This document shows, piece after piece, positions 12,215-24,608 of a stretch of DNA of 64,000 nt. Both the position numbers and the translations under genes were made by a program. The notes below the pieces were generated by a model, which had not been told where the DNA came from, ran no database searches, and saw nothing but the letters and a program-made list of their open reading frames with translations. The DNA is from Sinotaia quadrata (taxonomy: Eukaryota; Mollusca; Gastropoda; Architaenioglossa; Viviparidae). Position 1 is the stretch's first letter. Each line of letters starts with the position of its first letter. The stretch spans positions 40,996,064 to 41,060,063 of the forward strand of contig CM054177.1 of assembly GCA_028829895.1 (NCBI GenBank), read 5' to 3'.

Positions 12215-12530
12215 TGCCCGAGTTCGTGACTCTGACTAGCCTTTAGTTTACTCAGTGAGTGCATTCGTGACTCTGACTAGCCTTTAGTTTACTCAGTGAG
12301 TGAATTCATGACTCTGACTAGCCTTTAGTTTATTCAGTGAGTGAATTAGTGACTGACTAGCCTTTAGTTTACTCATTGACCTAGTTCGTGACTCTGACTA
12401 GCCATTCGTTTACTCAGTGAGTTCGTGATTCTGACTAGCCTTTAGTTTATTCAGTGAGTGAGTTCGTGACTCTGACTATCCTTTAGTTTACTCAGTGAGT
12501 GAGTTCTTGACTGACTATACTCAGTGAGTG
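12215..12530. repeat. About 42-bp minisatellite, 8 copies with deletions
   Basis: gtgactctgactagccttta + gtttactcagtgagtgag recurs; several copies carry small internal losses. Confidence 0.92.
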
Positions 12531-12539
12531 GGCAAATAC

Positions 12540-13680
12540 ACAATCTATAGCGCGAGTCGTCACCAAAGAAAACTAAAAATGTCAATGTTAACTCCTTCTA
12601 ATGGCTTTACACTATTGATACATGTGACAATAATTTGACTTCTCTTGTATGGAACAATTACAAAAACAAATTTTAAACAACTTTGTACCTTGTCGTGTCT
12701 AACCAGTTATGTGTATAGAATTGTGTGACGTTCATTTTACGCTGGAGAAAAGCTGTGTACTGAAAATAATTCTATATGAAATTTAGACTGGCTGTCGAAG
12801 AGTATTTATTAATTAGTAAATAAAACCTCAGTTCTCGAACCATATCATATGTGAATATACATCTGCCTTGTTTGATTGATGATTTTGGGGAGCGCTTCCG
12901 GTTGCGTAATGTCAGAGGACTAAAATATACGATATCAGCTGGAAGCCAAGTTGCTGAATACATATATGAAATAGGAATTAAACAGACATCAACGCCGAGC
13001 TATATAGATCACATATACTATTATTAACTTTGGAAGTATCTTACTAAAGTATTGATCAGACACAAGGCTGGCCTGCTTGCCTGTACATCCCTCCATCCAT
13101 CCCGTCTTTTCAAATCCGTGAATGTCTTAAGCTTTACTATGTCTATCAATATTTTAAGTCCTCTTCAGTAGGAAATACTTAGCTACGGCGCACGTTAGCC
13201 TTCAGGTTCTCTGCTTAGTTACGATTACATTTCTTGTAAGCCTTACTCGAGTCTTAAGTCTTTATTTTGATGGAATCTGCATTGAGATCGTGCATGTAAA
13301 TGAAGTGATATGTGATTTGGTACTCTGGATGAAGAGTCACATAAAGGAGTGTTAAAACTGTGAATAATAGTATTTGATTTTATACTATGTGACTTTTCAT
13401 GTGCAAAGACAAGACATCGATCAGCAAATGTATGTGAAGTTGTGAATTCACAAACCACATGATATTACGTATTTCACCTTCCCTTGACGTAAATTGAATA
13501 AGTCATATTGCTACTTTTAATGTATTTTCATCACTGCATCTCTACTACTTCAATTATCAACTCCCCCGTCCATCTTTCATTTGCAATTATACTGATTTCT
13601 TTGTGCAAATGTATTGATAACTAGCAGATCAACAACATTTCATTTTATTATTACGCATTTTTTACCCATCTGATTTATGA
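12540..13680. other. No recognised feature
   Basis: AT-rich unique sequence preceding the R4-like element. Confidence 0.6.
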
Positions 13681-14220
13681 TGGAGAAGGGAAAAAAAGAT
13701 TCTAAAACGGATCACATTTCGCCCACATTAAAAATACATGCATTAGATATTGATGTTTCAGAGTGTTCTGGTGGAAATGGGCTTTTGGAACATAAGAAAA
13801 ACTCAGAGGAACTGGACTAAAGAAGAAAATATACAAGTAATAGCCTCTTATTAAGAAAGTCAACCAACAATAAGAAGATATAGAAAAAGGGTGCAAGAAC
13901 TCTGGCAAAAACAATATCCAGATGATATTATCAGTGAACAACGACTCCAGGAACAAAAAAGATCAATCATGCACAATAAGCTTCTTACTATCCTAGAAAT
14001 AAAAATAAAAAAAATAAATCCTAGAAATAAAACATATTGAACAGCAACAAAATAATTTAACAAATCTGGCTGACGACCACAATGAGGAAATAAATAATGA
14101 ACTAACTGAAAAACAGCAATGCATGCTTGAAGAAATAAAAGATTTCATGGACAACAATAAATCACACATTGGAAGAACACCAACTCGAAAACTATAAAAT
14201 ATCAAAGATTTAATATCAGT

Positions 14221-14405
14221 AATTCACAATGCAAAAAAAGTTGTAAGATACATCTCCACAAACGATATTACAGCTTTAACAACAGCAATTCACAATGCAA
14301 ATAAAGTAGTAAGGTAATCTCCACAAACGATATTACAGCTTTAACAACAGCAATTCACAATGCAAATAAAGTTGTATGATACATCTTCACAAACGATATT
14401 ACAGA
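14221..14405 (+). repeat. 66-bp tandem repeat inside the R4-like element, about 3 copies
   Basis: Units start with aattcacaatgc at 14221, 14287 and 14352 (periods 66 and 65) and share the block acaaacgatattacag. Copies differ by small changes, including a 2-nt loss, so the array is older than the 57-bp array further on. Confidence 0.85.
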
Positions 14406-14865
14406 AACCAATAGCCTCATTTATGCTACAGCAAAGATAATTGACAAAATATATAATACCAGCCAAAGTCCAAACAATGAAACCATCCGTACCACCATGG
14501 AAGAGAAGAATAGAAAATAAAAAGAGTGTACTTGGAAATACATAAGTCAGCAGCAGCTCATAACAATGGAAAACTGAAAAGGCATTAGTAAACAAATACC
14601 ATCTAAATTATAGAAATATTAAGACCGCAATACAAGATGCCAAACAAAGACTACAGGGACTCAGTCACCGTCTTAAAAAATGCATTGCAAGACGTCAACA
14701 ATTCCAACAGAGCAAAATATTCGAAACTTACCCTGGAAGACTATATCAAGAATTCAAAGGAAATCCCAGAACATAATAACAGATTCCAAACATTATGGAC
14801 ACTAAGATATTCTGGGAGAACATTTGGAGCAATTCTCGTACTCATAATGTCTTAGCAAAATAGAT

Positions 14866-15272
14866 TGAGGAACTGGAAAACGACCATAAAGACACACCGC
14901 AACAATGCAACATCACAGTCATTGAGGAACTGGAAAACGACCATAAAGACACACCGCAACAATGCAACATCACAGTCATTGAGGAACTGGAAAACGACCA
15001 TAAAGACACACCGCAACAATGCAACATCACAGTCATTGAGGAACTGGAAAACGACCATAAAGACACACCGCAACAATGCAACATCACAGTCATTGAGGAA
15101 CTGGAAAACGACCATAAAGACACACCGCAACAATGCAACATCACAGTCATTGAGGAACTGGAAAACGACCATAAAGACACACCGCAACAATGCAACATCA
15201 CAGTCATTGAGGAACTGGAAAACGACCATAAAGACACACCGCAACAATGCAACATCACAGTCATTGAGGCAG
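14866..15272 (+). repeat. 57-bp (19-codon) tandem repeat, 7 near-identical copies, in a retrotransposon ORF
   Basis: The unit starts attgaggaactggaaaacg and repeats every 57 bp. In the retrotransposon's own frame it encodes the 19-residue unit IEELENDHKDTPQQCNITV. All three plus frames and two minus frames happen to stay open through parts of the array, producing spurious ORFs of 140-168 codons. The copies look identical, implying very recent expansion. Confidence 0.93.
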
Positions 15273-15469
15273 ATGTTAAGAAAAGTTAAGAAAAATGGCA
15301 AAGTGGAAAGCACCAGATTTAGACCAAATACGAATATTCTGTTTAAAACACCTTACCGCTTTACATGTTAGAATTGCTGACCAACTGCAAAAATTACCAA
15401 ATAAACCAGAATTCTCTTGTAAATGGTATAAGCCTAAGCTAACTTTAGCCATCATAAAGTTATCACATC

Positions 15470-15770
15470 TGTGCCAGTATATGGCAATCTATGCCAGCAT
15501 GCGCCAGTCTGTGCCAGTATACGCCAGTCTCTGCCAGCAAAAGCCAATCTGTACCAGTGTAAACTAGTCTATGCCAGCATACGATAGGCTGTACCAGTAT
15601 CCTGCCAGGGTACACCACTCTGTGCCATTGCACGCCATTCTCTGCTAGTATAAGCCAGTAGGTGCCAGTATACTCCAGTTTGTGCCAGTGTACGCCAGTC
15701 TGTCACAATATTCGCCGTTTTGTGCCAATATACGCCGGTCTTTGCACCAATCTGCGTCACGTAACGTATG
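15470..15770 (+). repeat. Degenerate short-unit repeat (gccagt-based)
   Basis: Variants of gccagtctgtgccagtatac recur about 15 times, with a base period near 10-14 bp and a higher order near 20 bp. It begins some 50 bp after the last recognisable RT sequence. Confidence 0.75.
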
Positions 15771-15859
15771 TACGTCAGCGGATTTCAAAGCTGCGGAACT
15801 GTTGACGTTATTGCGGGCTTTGCGGAACACCAAATCTAAGTTATGCATTTTATTTTCTT

Positions 15860-16790
15860 GGTAACTCCTTCAAAAATAGTTACACTAGCAGAACATAATT
15901 TTAAAATGATATTATACTGTAATTAAAGTGTCAAATCTTCGATTCCCAGAAAAAAGTAATTTTGTGGGGAAAAATGGAGAATAGGTGTCACATTAGTTCA
16001 GCTTGCGAACCAGGTAATCTTCCAATTATTACCTTTCCGGTCTTCCACTTTTATGTGGCTGTATTTGGTAGCCTGTGTGCATTTGGTATGATCTAGGTAC
16101 TTTGATAAAGAAGTAATTAACTATATATATGTATGTGTATATATATATATATATATATATACTTTTGTGTAAAAGAAAATACTGTGAGAAACTGTCTTCT
16201 AATATTTTTATGACATCGGATATCGGCTTGTGTCGGAACGGGGGTTAGGTGTATCCAGTACTCGTCCAGACCAACGCGCTGTGCTGTATTCTCCAACACC
16301 CCCACCCCCTCGTTTGGCTGCAGCAACAAATTACACAAGTTTCTCCATTCAGATCGCTACAACATAGTTTTTGGCTGTCTCAGAGGCGAGTCCCCGATCT
16401 GCCGACTATCGATTCCCTGTTAACACAACATGTGAATCCATGCACAGCAAACGTTGGGCCCGATACACCTTCAGGGTCACGATTTCCAGTGGCAGTTACT
16501 GTTGTTTGGTTGGTGTTTATAACATGCCCATTGCCTATAGCTGCGTTAAGTCAACAACCCTTGATGATGTTAAGGACATGACGTCGTTCAAACTGTTGGG
16601 TAAAATAAGATTTCCTCAAAACGGAACTGAGGTGCAAGACGAACGGCAAATAGACAGTATTTTGTGAAATGTTATTTCACATCTTCCCCTCCCCATTCCC
16701 GACTTCTTAACATGTCTTTATGGAACTCGATTTCCGTGTCCCGAACGCTTTTCTGACAGCATTGATTTTTTTCCCTGCATTTAAACAGGC
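15860..16790. other. No supported gene; moderately GC-rich patch at 16235-16670
   Basis: Two overlapping plus frames (110 and 98 codons) cover the patch, but neither shows a domain and neither is bounded by convincing splice sites. An (AT)n tract lies at 16137-16160. Confidence 0.5.
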
Positions 16791-16799
16791 GAGCGTAAA

Positions 16800-16930
16800 C
16801 ATCCGTCTACTTTGGATTTAGACCAAAACTAATAACGTATGCAATACTTTGGATTTAGATCAAGGACACTAAAGTATGCAAGACATTGGATTTAGATCAT
16901 GGACACTAAAGTATGCAAGATTTTAGAATT
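16800..16930. repeat. About 38-bp minisatellite, 3 copies
   Basis: ttggatttagatcaaggaca + ctaaagtatgcaagac recurs; less regular tta-gac-rich motifs continue to about 17580. Confidence 0.8.
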
Positions 16931-17600
16931 ATACAGAAGACATTACATTGCGCAGTACTTTGGAATTGGATACACACATTTAGGAATTAGATAACTAAAC
17001 ATTTGATAAAATAAACAAGGCCTGGAATAAGATGAAATGGAAATATGCAAGAAGACGAGGAATTACTCAGCAAGACACGTATATTGACAGTAAGATATAG
17101 CAAAATTACGGAATTAGAAAATACAGATATACTGACAAAATGACTAGCGACATGACGGAATTAGATAACAAAACACGTAACATGACAATACGACATAGCA
17201 GCAAGACATATACTGTTGTCTTGCTGATAAACAAACAAGCATGCCTTTACTCACACATGGCAAAAAGATGGGATTAGACAGAAGACATATGATTGGATAA
17301 CAAGATACAGAATTATAGATCTAGACTAAGAGTAAGAGAAAATGACTTTAGATTTAAATATCTTCAGACTGGATTTTGGTGAAATATAATGGAATCAGGC
17401 AATACTTTGCAATTCGACAATACATTGCTCTAATTATCCACACTAAGTTGGAATCCACCAAAATAAGGAATATAGAAATACTGTAATCGGAATTTGACAA
17501 CACGAATTTTGAATAATACAAATTGATAAGGATTATGCCAAGCATGTAAATAGTAAACATGGCTTTGAAATTAGACTACATTACAACTGATTTAGAGCAA
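16931..17600. repeat. Decayed ttaga/gacaagacat-rich region
   Basis: Loose recurrences of ggaattagataacaa, gacaagacata and similar suggest an old tandem array beyond clear unit definition. Confidence 0.5.
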
Positions 17601-18224
17601 GACATTTTACTTAACAACCTTGCTTTTCAAAGGGAAGTTGAAATACGACAACTAATTAATTACATTCGCTGTCTCAACTAACACACACGCACACACAGAA
17701 AATAGAAAACTCGAATGATCTGTATTACACTGTGGTGTGTTCTCATGAAGGAAAATGTAATATTAAAAGTGGAAAAAGAAGAATAAGTAGAAAACGAGAA
17801 ACAAAAAAACTAAAGAAGCGTGTTAAGATTGGAGACGACAGACGCAAAACGTACATAAACAGAGAGTGGTGTCCCTTGAGAGACAGCAATTTGAAACAAG
17901 CTGTCAATGAAATGGTAGTTAAGTTGCTAGTGTATCCGGCCTCTAATAGTGCACATGTGAGAATTGGGAATGGATTCATCTGAGAAGATGAAAGAAAGTG
18001 TGCATTGCCAGGATTGGTGCACAGCTGATGAGAAGGAAATATTTTACATCAGTTTACAAATAAAAACTGAATAATGCAACAGGCAGCTGATTGATATTGA
18101 TCGCTATTACAATAACTTTGCTATCAGTTCGCGAAGTGACAATAAGTCATCTTAAGACTGAACTTTGGTACTTCTCCACTGCTAAGTTCAACGTTTGACT
18201 AAATATTACCACCTCTTCACTGCT

Positions 18225-18340
18225 GAGTTCAATGTGTAACTGAACATGACCCTCTTCATTGCTGAGGTGACGTGTACAGCCATCATTGCTGAGGTGACGT
18301 GTACAGCCATCATTGCTGAGGTGACGTGTACAGCCATCTC
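18225..18340. repeat. 27-bp minisatellite, 3 copies
   Basis: attgctgaggtgacgtgtac + agccatc is repeated three times. A looser cttctccactgctaagttca-like repeat precedes it. Confidence 0.92.
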
Positions 18341-18479
18341 TATGCTTTATCCTAAACGAGTCGACTACAACCTGGTTAAAATCAGTCAAATCGACTCAGA
18401 CTACATCCGGGATTTTATCACTTAGAGTACTTGCTGTATTCGGGGTAAACGTTGTGACTTACATTATGGAATCTCTTAA

Positions 18480-19200
18480 ATATAACCGTTCAGGGTGAGA
18501 GCTGCCCTTGACATCTGACGAAAAATGAAATGGCACTGTGCACATTATCCTCACAGGAAAACGGCAAGCTGCGATGGAAGACAGGGACTCTTGTTCGCAG
18601 TTCTGAATGCGCTCCGGACGAAACCCCGTGATTGCCAGAATGTCCTGAAGTGCCTCTCGTTCCCTATTAGTCCCAACTCCCCAGTCGTTGGAAGACCGTG
18701 CTGGTTTCTGAGACGCGCCCTGCTCCTTCTGGGCGGTTTTCTTTCAGGGCCGTCGGGTTGTTATATTTCGCGCATCAAAACCTCCAACAAAAGCAGAACA
18801 CGTGCGCACAAGCTTACTCTCTGTCTCTTTTGCTCTCTGTCTCCCTTTTCATTAATTCCCTTTCTCTCTCATGCCTCTTAACTCGCTCCCAGACATACTT
18901 TCCACTCACTCTCTCACACATACACACGCATTTACACACGGTCGCTTTTTAGTCGTTTATTTCCATCTTACGTTTTGTCCTCCGCTTAAGTCATCAATCT
19001 CTTTCGCTGCTGTGGTGAAGCCATTCGGGACTCTTCCTGGCACGATGCAATTGTGTAAAACGCTTGGTTAATATGTTTTCCTATGCCTTGTGAACCAGAC
19101 TCTATTCAGGAAGCGAGATGCCTAGTCGCTGAAGAGGTTTCTTCTTTCTTTCTTGGAGTTGTGGAAGAGTTTGTGAAATAGGTTTTCCTTCAGGAATTTA
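18480..19200. other. Moderately GC-rich unique stretch, no gene supported
   Basis: Open frames at 18525-18881 and 18698-18952 overlap in different phases. The latter part is ct/ca-rich. I see no signal peptide or domain, though an untranslated or first exon of the downstream Ig gene cannot be excluded. Confidence 0.4.
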
Positions 19201-19223
19201 CTTGCATGAGTATCAGGCGCGCA

Positions 19224-19324
<101 letters not shown>

Positions 19325-19578
19325 CGTGCCTGCATTTTTTCAAATACGCATGCTTATAAAAAGTCAAAATAATTTATTTAATTAGATTTAATAAGGATTA
19401 TTGCTCTTAGCGTAATTATTTTGATATAGTGTGTTGTACTTCTGATTTAACTGTACGTAATTGTATGACCTAGCCCTATTACCTTTGACATTGCTTATTA
19501 TGATGGTCTATAAACGTGCTCCCACTTCCATGGTCTTTACCAGCACGCGAAATGATTCTCTTCTTCATTTCTCCGCAA

Positions 19579-19686
19579 TACCAAACGATCAAATCGCAAT
19601 ACCAAACGATCAAATCGCAATACCAAACGATCAAATCGCAATACCAAACGATCAAATCGCAATACCAAACGATCAAATCGCAATAA
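19579..19686. repeat. 21-bp minisatellite, 5 copies
   Basis: aataccaaacgatcaaatcg + c is repeated five times, apparently perfectly. It translates as IPNDQIA on plus, an artefact of the 21-bp period. Confidence 0.96.
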
Positions 19687-19699
19687 GCGCCTCCTGAAC

Positions 19700-21940
19700 T
19701 TTAATTATCTTCTTTTTAAGTCACGATATATCATCTTTCAGTGATACAAAAATGTATTTAAACACATAAATTATGGCAACGTCATTATGAACAGGAAACA
19801 GAACAATAATATATAGCAAACATATTTAACAAACAAAATAAAAGAAGACAAGCTGGGAACCTATCTAGACAATCTTAATGGAAAGAGAGGGGGAAATCAC
19901 ACACACCGCACCATTCATTTTTAACATATGGTTGGTGTGCTCAAAGGGGTTATGTCCCCTTTGTCTTACAATAGTTAAAGGACGCATATTATAAACGACT
20001 TTTCAGTAGACGAAGTTGACTATTTAAAGGAAGAATTTACCCTATTTCAAGATTATTTTTAGAGTAATGTTCCGCACTGAATCTACATTGGGAAGTTACA
20101 AGACCTGCCTCCTTCAATCGCTGCCTATAGTCAGACCATTCTTAAGGCCACCCATCTTTTCAAAAAAGTATTGTCCTCAGAGACGGAATTTCAACTGGAC
20201 GCTTTGCTTGTCCATGAAGTAAGGTTGCATTTCGAGATAAGACATAACCTTGCTTTCCATAATCAGGTCATTCATTGTTTTTGGTTTGTTAAGAAGTGAA
20301 GAAAAGAGAACCACAGCTAGTTATGAAAATAAAACCTTGAGTTATATTGAAATGTTACGTCTAAAGTTGTGATTGGTCAATTTAAGAGTTCTAAACGAAA
20401 TTGTGACGGCATTTAAGAAAGGTCAAGACCTCTGTGCTTAAAATAAAAAAAGTACGATTTAAAACCAGTTCTATAAGAAATATGCACTTAGCAAATTGTG
20501 GTGTTGTAGACGAACACGTCATTGCATGCTTTATAAGAATTTAAAAAAAAATAAATATCTGTAAATGCCTATCTTAGTGTAGTCTGCTGTCTTAGTGATA
20601 TGAACCCATTTTTACAGTATAAAACAACCCAAGCATTTTGCTATTGTCAAATAATCGAAAGAGAGACACTTTTAGGAGCCTGGTGCGAGTCTTAACAAGA
20701 ATAGTCTGGTCAAGCCACTTGCATTGTCAGGGTACCTGCCGGCTAGAGACCTATTCGATTTACCTTGTGCGTGATAGAAATTCATTATAGGAAAATTGAC
20801 GAGAGGACAAAAGGAACTCAATAAAATTCAACAAATTAGGAGATAGTAAGAAGAAAGAAGACAGATTCTTCTTCTAGTGTCGTTTACCTGACATGTCAAT
20901 CGGCTTAGACTTTGTTATTTTAAATGTCGGGTTTCTGCTCCCAAGCATTATCGCTATTAAGCGTGATGACAAAAACAGTAGTGTGACACAACGCCATGTA
21001 ATTAATGTTTATCATTATTATTAATTAATTACCCATAGCTAATTACAAGTGATTAGAATCTAAATTTAGGTTATTACTAATTCTCTAAAAGGAACCACTC
21101 GTCTCTCTCACTTAACGGATATGTGGGCGCTGTAAATGTTTTCTCTCTTCCACAACAATAAAGACAAACATTTACCGTCACACAATATTTCTGTAGGATG
21201 GAAAACTTCTTACCAAAGGAGAAGGTAAATTCGTTTTTTAAATCTATATTTAACGAACCTCCATCCACCTACTTTCTTCTCCAACATATGGTTATCCATC
21301 TGTATAAGAATGTCAATAAATGTATTAAATCAACAATCAAATATACAACATATGAATATAATCAAAAGGGCACTGACATGTATATCACTTCACAACAATG
21401 TTCAATTAATGCTGGACAATTGCTCAGTTTAACCTAGCATAGGCATAAGCAGTCAATAATATAAATATATAATCAAGTTCATGGATATCATCACTGAAAT
21501 GAGAGTCAGTACACATAACTAGTTCACTAGTTCAAATATGTCGGCTGTCGCCGGCACATGTTTCATAGCTGCACATTTTGCAATAAGTCACTGCTTTTCA
21601 TTTTAGGTGAGGTCCATGTTACATGTTACATATTACATAACAGTTCCAGAATCTTCGACACGTTCTCCAAGCACACCGTAGAGAATCATCCTAAATTTAA
21701 CATGCACTATCAAGCACAACAGTAGGAATGCTCTTGATTTTATGTGAACATTTACTCAAAATATCACAAGGAATGTTCACAATGATCCTCATAAATTCTT
21801 GAGACCAAACTCAGGCCACAAATCTCTGCTGTAATGGTTCTCAAATGAAATTCACAGGAATCACCTTACATACAACACGTTTTACTGATGTTGATGACAA
21901 CGTTGGATCCACACACCAACTACTTCATATCACATATACG
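19700..21940. other. Largely unique AT-rich DNA, no recognised feature
   Basis: A small hairpin (aaaggggttatgtcccctt, about 19945-19963) is visible; otherwise nothing. Confidence 0.6.
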
Positions 21941-21947
21941 CTTCATG

Positions 21948-21953
21948 CGCGCG

Positions 21954-22006
<53 letters not shown>

Positions 22007-22015
22007 ACGCACACA
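21948..22015. repeat. (CG)n-(CA)n compound microsatellite
   Basis: About seven gc units run into about 20 ac units. Potential Z-DNA former. Confidence 0.97.
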
Positions 22016-22127
22016 AACTACACGGCATGCTTTCGGATGATGAACTTAATGTTTGTACTTAAATGGGAAAGAAAGAGAAAGGTAGAGAGAAGAATTATTA
22101 TATTTTTAACTTAAGTTTCGGTGTCCT

Positions 22128-22470
22128 ATCAGTTTTGCTATACCATTAGTCCAGTCTGCTCAAGGACCACTTAATTTCTAGTGATCTGTCTGTAATGCTG
22201 TACCATTAGTCCAGTCTGCTCAAGGACCACTTAATTTCTAGTGATCTGTCTGTATTGCTGTACCATCAGTCCAGTCTGCTCAAGGACCACTTAATTTCTA
22301 GTGATCTGCCTGTATTGCTGTACCATCAGTCCAGTCTACTCAAGGACCACTTAATTTCTAGTGATCTGTCTGTATTGCTGTACCATCAGTCCAGCCTGCT
22401 CAAGGACCACTTAATTTCTAGTGATCTGTCTGTATTGCTATACCATCAGTCCGGTCTGCTCAAGGACCAG
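22128..22470. repeat. 60-bp minisatellite, 5.7 copies
   Basis: gctgtaccatcagtccagtc + tgctcaaggaccacttaatt + tctagtgatctgtctgtatt repeats with an exact 60-bp period and a few substitutions. Confidence 0.97.
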
Positions 22471-22583
22471 AAATGGGTTTACGAAACAGCGTAACCGAGC
22501 AAAGTAAGGTTGTGCTCCTATTGTCTTGCGTGTGACCTTGAACTGTCGACTCCCGCTAGAACATTTATTGGATACATTTGTAC

Positions 22584-22850
22584 ACATTAAAAAAAACGAA
22601 AACAATAATCATATTAAGAAATAATTAATTTAGTGTGTACGCCATTGGATAGAAAATATTTACTTCTACATTTGTACACATTAAAAAAACAAAAACAATA
22701 ATCATAGTAAGAAATAATTAATTTAGTATGTACGCCATTGGATAGAAAATATTTACTTCTACACATTAAAAAAACAAAAACAATAATCATATTAAGAAAT
22801 AATTAATTTAGTATGTACGCCATTGGATAGAAATTATTTACTTCTACAGA
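22584..22850. repeat. 85-94-bp repeat, 3 copies
   Basis: acattaaaaaaacaaaaaca begins units at 22584, 22678 and 22763, each ending ggatagaaaatatttacttc. The third boundary lost about 9 bp. Confidence 0.92.
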
Positions 22851-23599
22851 GATTATTCACTTCAGATAAAATAAATAACGTCAAGAATGCATAAAAAACG
22901 TGTTAGCAAACTCACGGACAATGAAATTAATCTGAAAAAAATAAATGCCTATCGAGCATAAATTCAATAACTTGCAAACACAAGACACCTAAAAAAATAG
23001 TTTAAGAAAAAAAAACAGGGTTAGATAAGGTATCAATATAACTTTAAAGGCTAGACATTAGAGTCTTTTGATGGTGCTAAAAAAAAAAGTATATCAATGA
23101 CCGAAGCTCAAGTCTTATTAGGAGGATCTTGGGCCTTGATTACCACTGTGCAGTATCCAAAGCTTGTTCATTCAGTCGTAACACACCGAATACAAACTTC
23201 AAAGCCAAAGAGCCGCCATGTTTGTTGAGCTGATGCAAGTTCTGATTAATTATTTCAGAAAATAAAAGACCAGATCTCATATCAGTAGAAAATTCGAAAA
23301 CTTTTGCCTTTGATGCGAGCATTTTTTTCCCTCAGCGTAAAGTATGATGAGTTGAACAGAGTTCTGAGTGTTAGAAATCTACGCACGATTAGATTGGGAG
23401 CTAGAGAAAATTCAGTTAAATAAAGGGAGAAAGAGATGTAACGAAAGACAGACATAGAGAGAGAGAGAAATGTTTAGTTATCTCATACATGTTCAAAAAG
23501 CAATGCAACACTAAATAGGTGCCAGGCGTCAATTGAAGATATGAACATAATAATCTGACAAATACGATCTTTAAGCAAGCAAACTCTTGTGGAGTTTGG

Positions 23600-23613
23600 G
23601 GGGGGGGGGGGGC
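23600..23613. repeat. G-run
   Basis: About 14 consecutive g at 23599-23612. Confidence 0.9.
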
Positions 23614-23758
23614 GGAATGAGAGAGAAGGAACCAATAATATCGAAAGAAACTTCGATTTTCGCTGAGGTTAATATTTACTTGCAATCGGCATTTTAATAA
23701 AAGAAACATATTCGTTAACATATTCATTAATTTAATTCCGAATCTTTATGCTGGCAAA

Positions 23759-24030
23759 CATGTTCATGTTCCTGATTGGTTTATGACACAAGCGGAGAGA
23801 ACGATGACTTGCAGTAGCCTAATCCTTTATTTATTTTCTTGTTTAAACTGTTTGTGTTCCTGATTGGTTTATATCTCAAGCGGAGAGAACGTTGACTTGC
23901 AGTAGCCTAATCCTTTATTTATTTTATTGCTTAAACTGTTTGTGTTCCTGATTGGTTTATGTCTCAAGCGGAGAGAACGTTGACTTGCAGTAGCCTAATC
24001 CTTTATTTATTTTATTGCTTAAACTGAACG
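23759..24030. repeat. 88-bp minisatellite, 3 copies, just upstream of the Ig1a exon
   Basis: cctgattggtttatgtctca starts at 23771, 23859 and 23947 (exact 88-bp period), ending about 105 bp before the exon at 24135. Each unit carries attgg (reverse CCAAT). Confidence 0.95.
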
Positions 24031-24134
24031 AGTTGTACGCGCACTTCTTATATTCATATTTCATGACGTCACATTTTCTTGCACGTCAGTAGAGGCACAT
24101 TGTCACTTGGAAAACTTATTTTGCTGTTGTGCAG

Positions 24135-24262
24135 GCGCGCACTTGGCGGTAAAAATTCCACTTCCGGATCCCAGTTTTGTACCGGGAAAGTCCAATGTCA
24201 CAGTGAGTGAGGGAGACATCGCCACATTACCGTGCACCGTGCAAAACTTGGGAACACGACAG
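24135..24262 (+). CDS. Exon: N-terminal half of Ig domain 1, zig-8/dpr-like protein
   Basis: This 128-nt exon follows the acceptor tttgctgttgtgcag and ends at the donor cag|gtaagt. Its first two bases finish a codon begun in an unseen upstream exon; 42 codons follow. The peptide starts AHLAVKIPLPDPSFVPG and continues to NVTVSEGDIATLPCTVQNLG, then TRQ. It supplies the A/B strands of a V-set Ig domain, with the first disulfide cysteine at about residue 33 and an NVT glycosylation sequon. The exon ends exactly before the conserved VSW tryptophan, in phase 0. It is compact and more GC-rich than the repeat-filled DNA around it. An 88-bp tandem repeat ends about 110 bp upstream. Confidence 0.88.
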
Positions 24263-24608
24263 GTAAGTCAGCAATAGATGCACACTGATTGCAGCTTTTA
24301 TGGGGGAGTGAATAATTGTATTCCTGAAAAAATGTGTGAAACAGTGGAAATCTTTATTATAATATTGTGTTGTATTAAATATGTTTTTAAGCATTGAATG
24401 AAGAATGCATGTGTTTATTTGTAGTTGTCTACGATATTGTCTAGGACGTTACTTAGGCTTGGTTTTACAATTGGTGCGATAGCTCCGTTGTCGTTGTATT
24501 TAACATTACCACACGTGTACAAACTTATTTTCATTGCTTGACTCATTTCATTCCTTTACTGATTGGTTCATGTATTCATTCATTTTTATTCGACCTCATT
24601 CATTCATT

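Larger units (their letters stand above)
13690..15420 (+). mobile_element. Degenerate non-LTR retrotransposon, R4/Dong-like
   Basis: Broken plus-strand frames show the protein landmarks I associate with R4/Dong-type reverse-transcriptase elements. Near 13800-13980 is a lysine/arginine-rich N-terminal module (NWTKEENIQVIASY, then RRYRKRVQELW and EQRLQEQKRSIM). FWENIWSNSRTHNV follows at about 14810-14860. An acidic IEELENDHKD segment comes next, amplified seven-fold, and then WKAPDLDQIRIFCLKHLTAL at about 15303-15362, which is the start of the RT domain (the usual WKAPGPD with changes). Stops and frameshifts occur throughout, for example a shift between the repeat array and WKAP, so it is dead. 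The catalytic part of the RT is absent. The clade is from recall. Confidence 0.78.

Noticed and set aside
16249..16667. Two overlapping frames of 110 and 98 codons in a GC-richer patch
   Set aside because: Different phases, no domain, no consistent splice signals.
18525..18952. Possible first exon or small gene (118- and 84-codon frames)
   Set aside because: No convincing signal peptide, and the 3' part is ct/ca-rich low complexity; left as unassigned.
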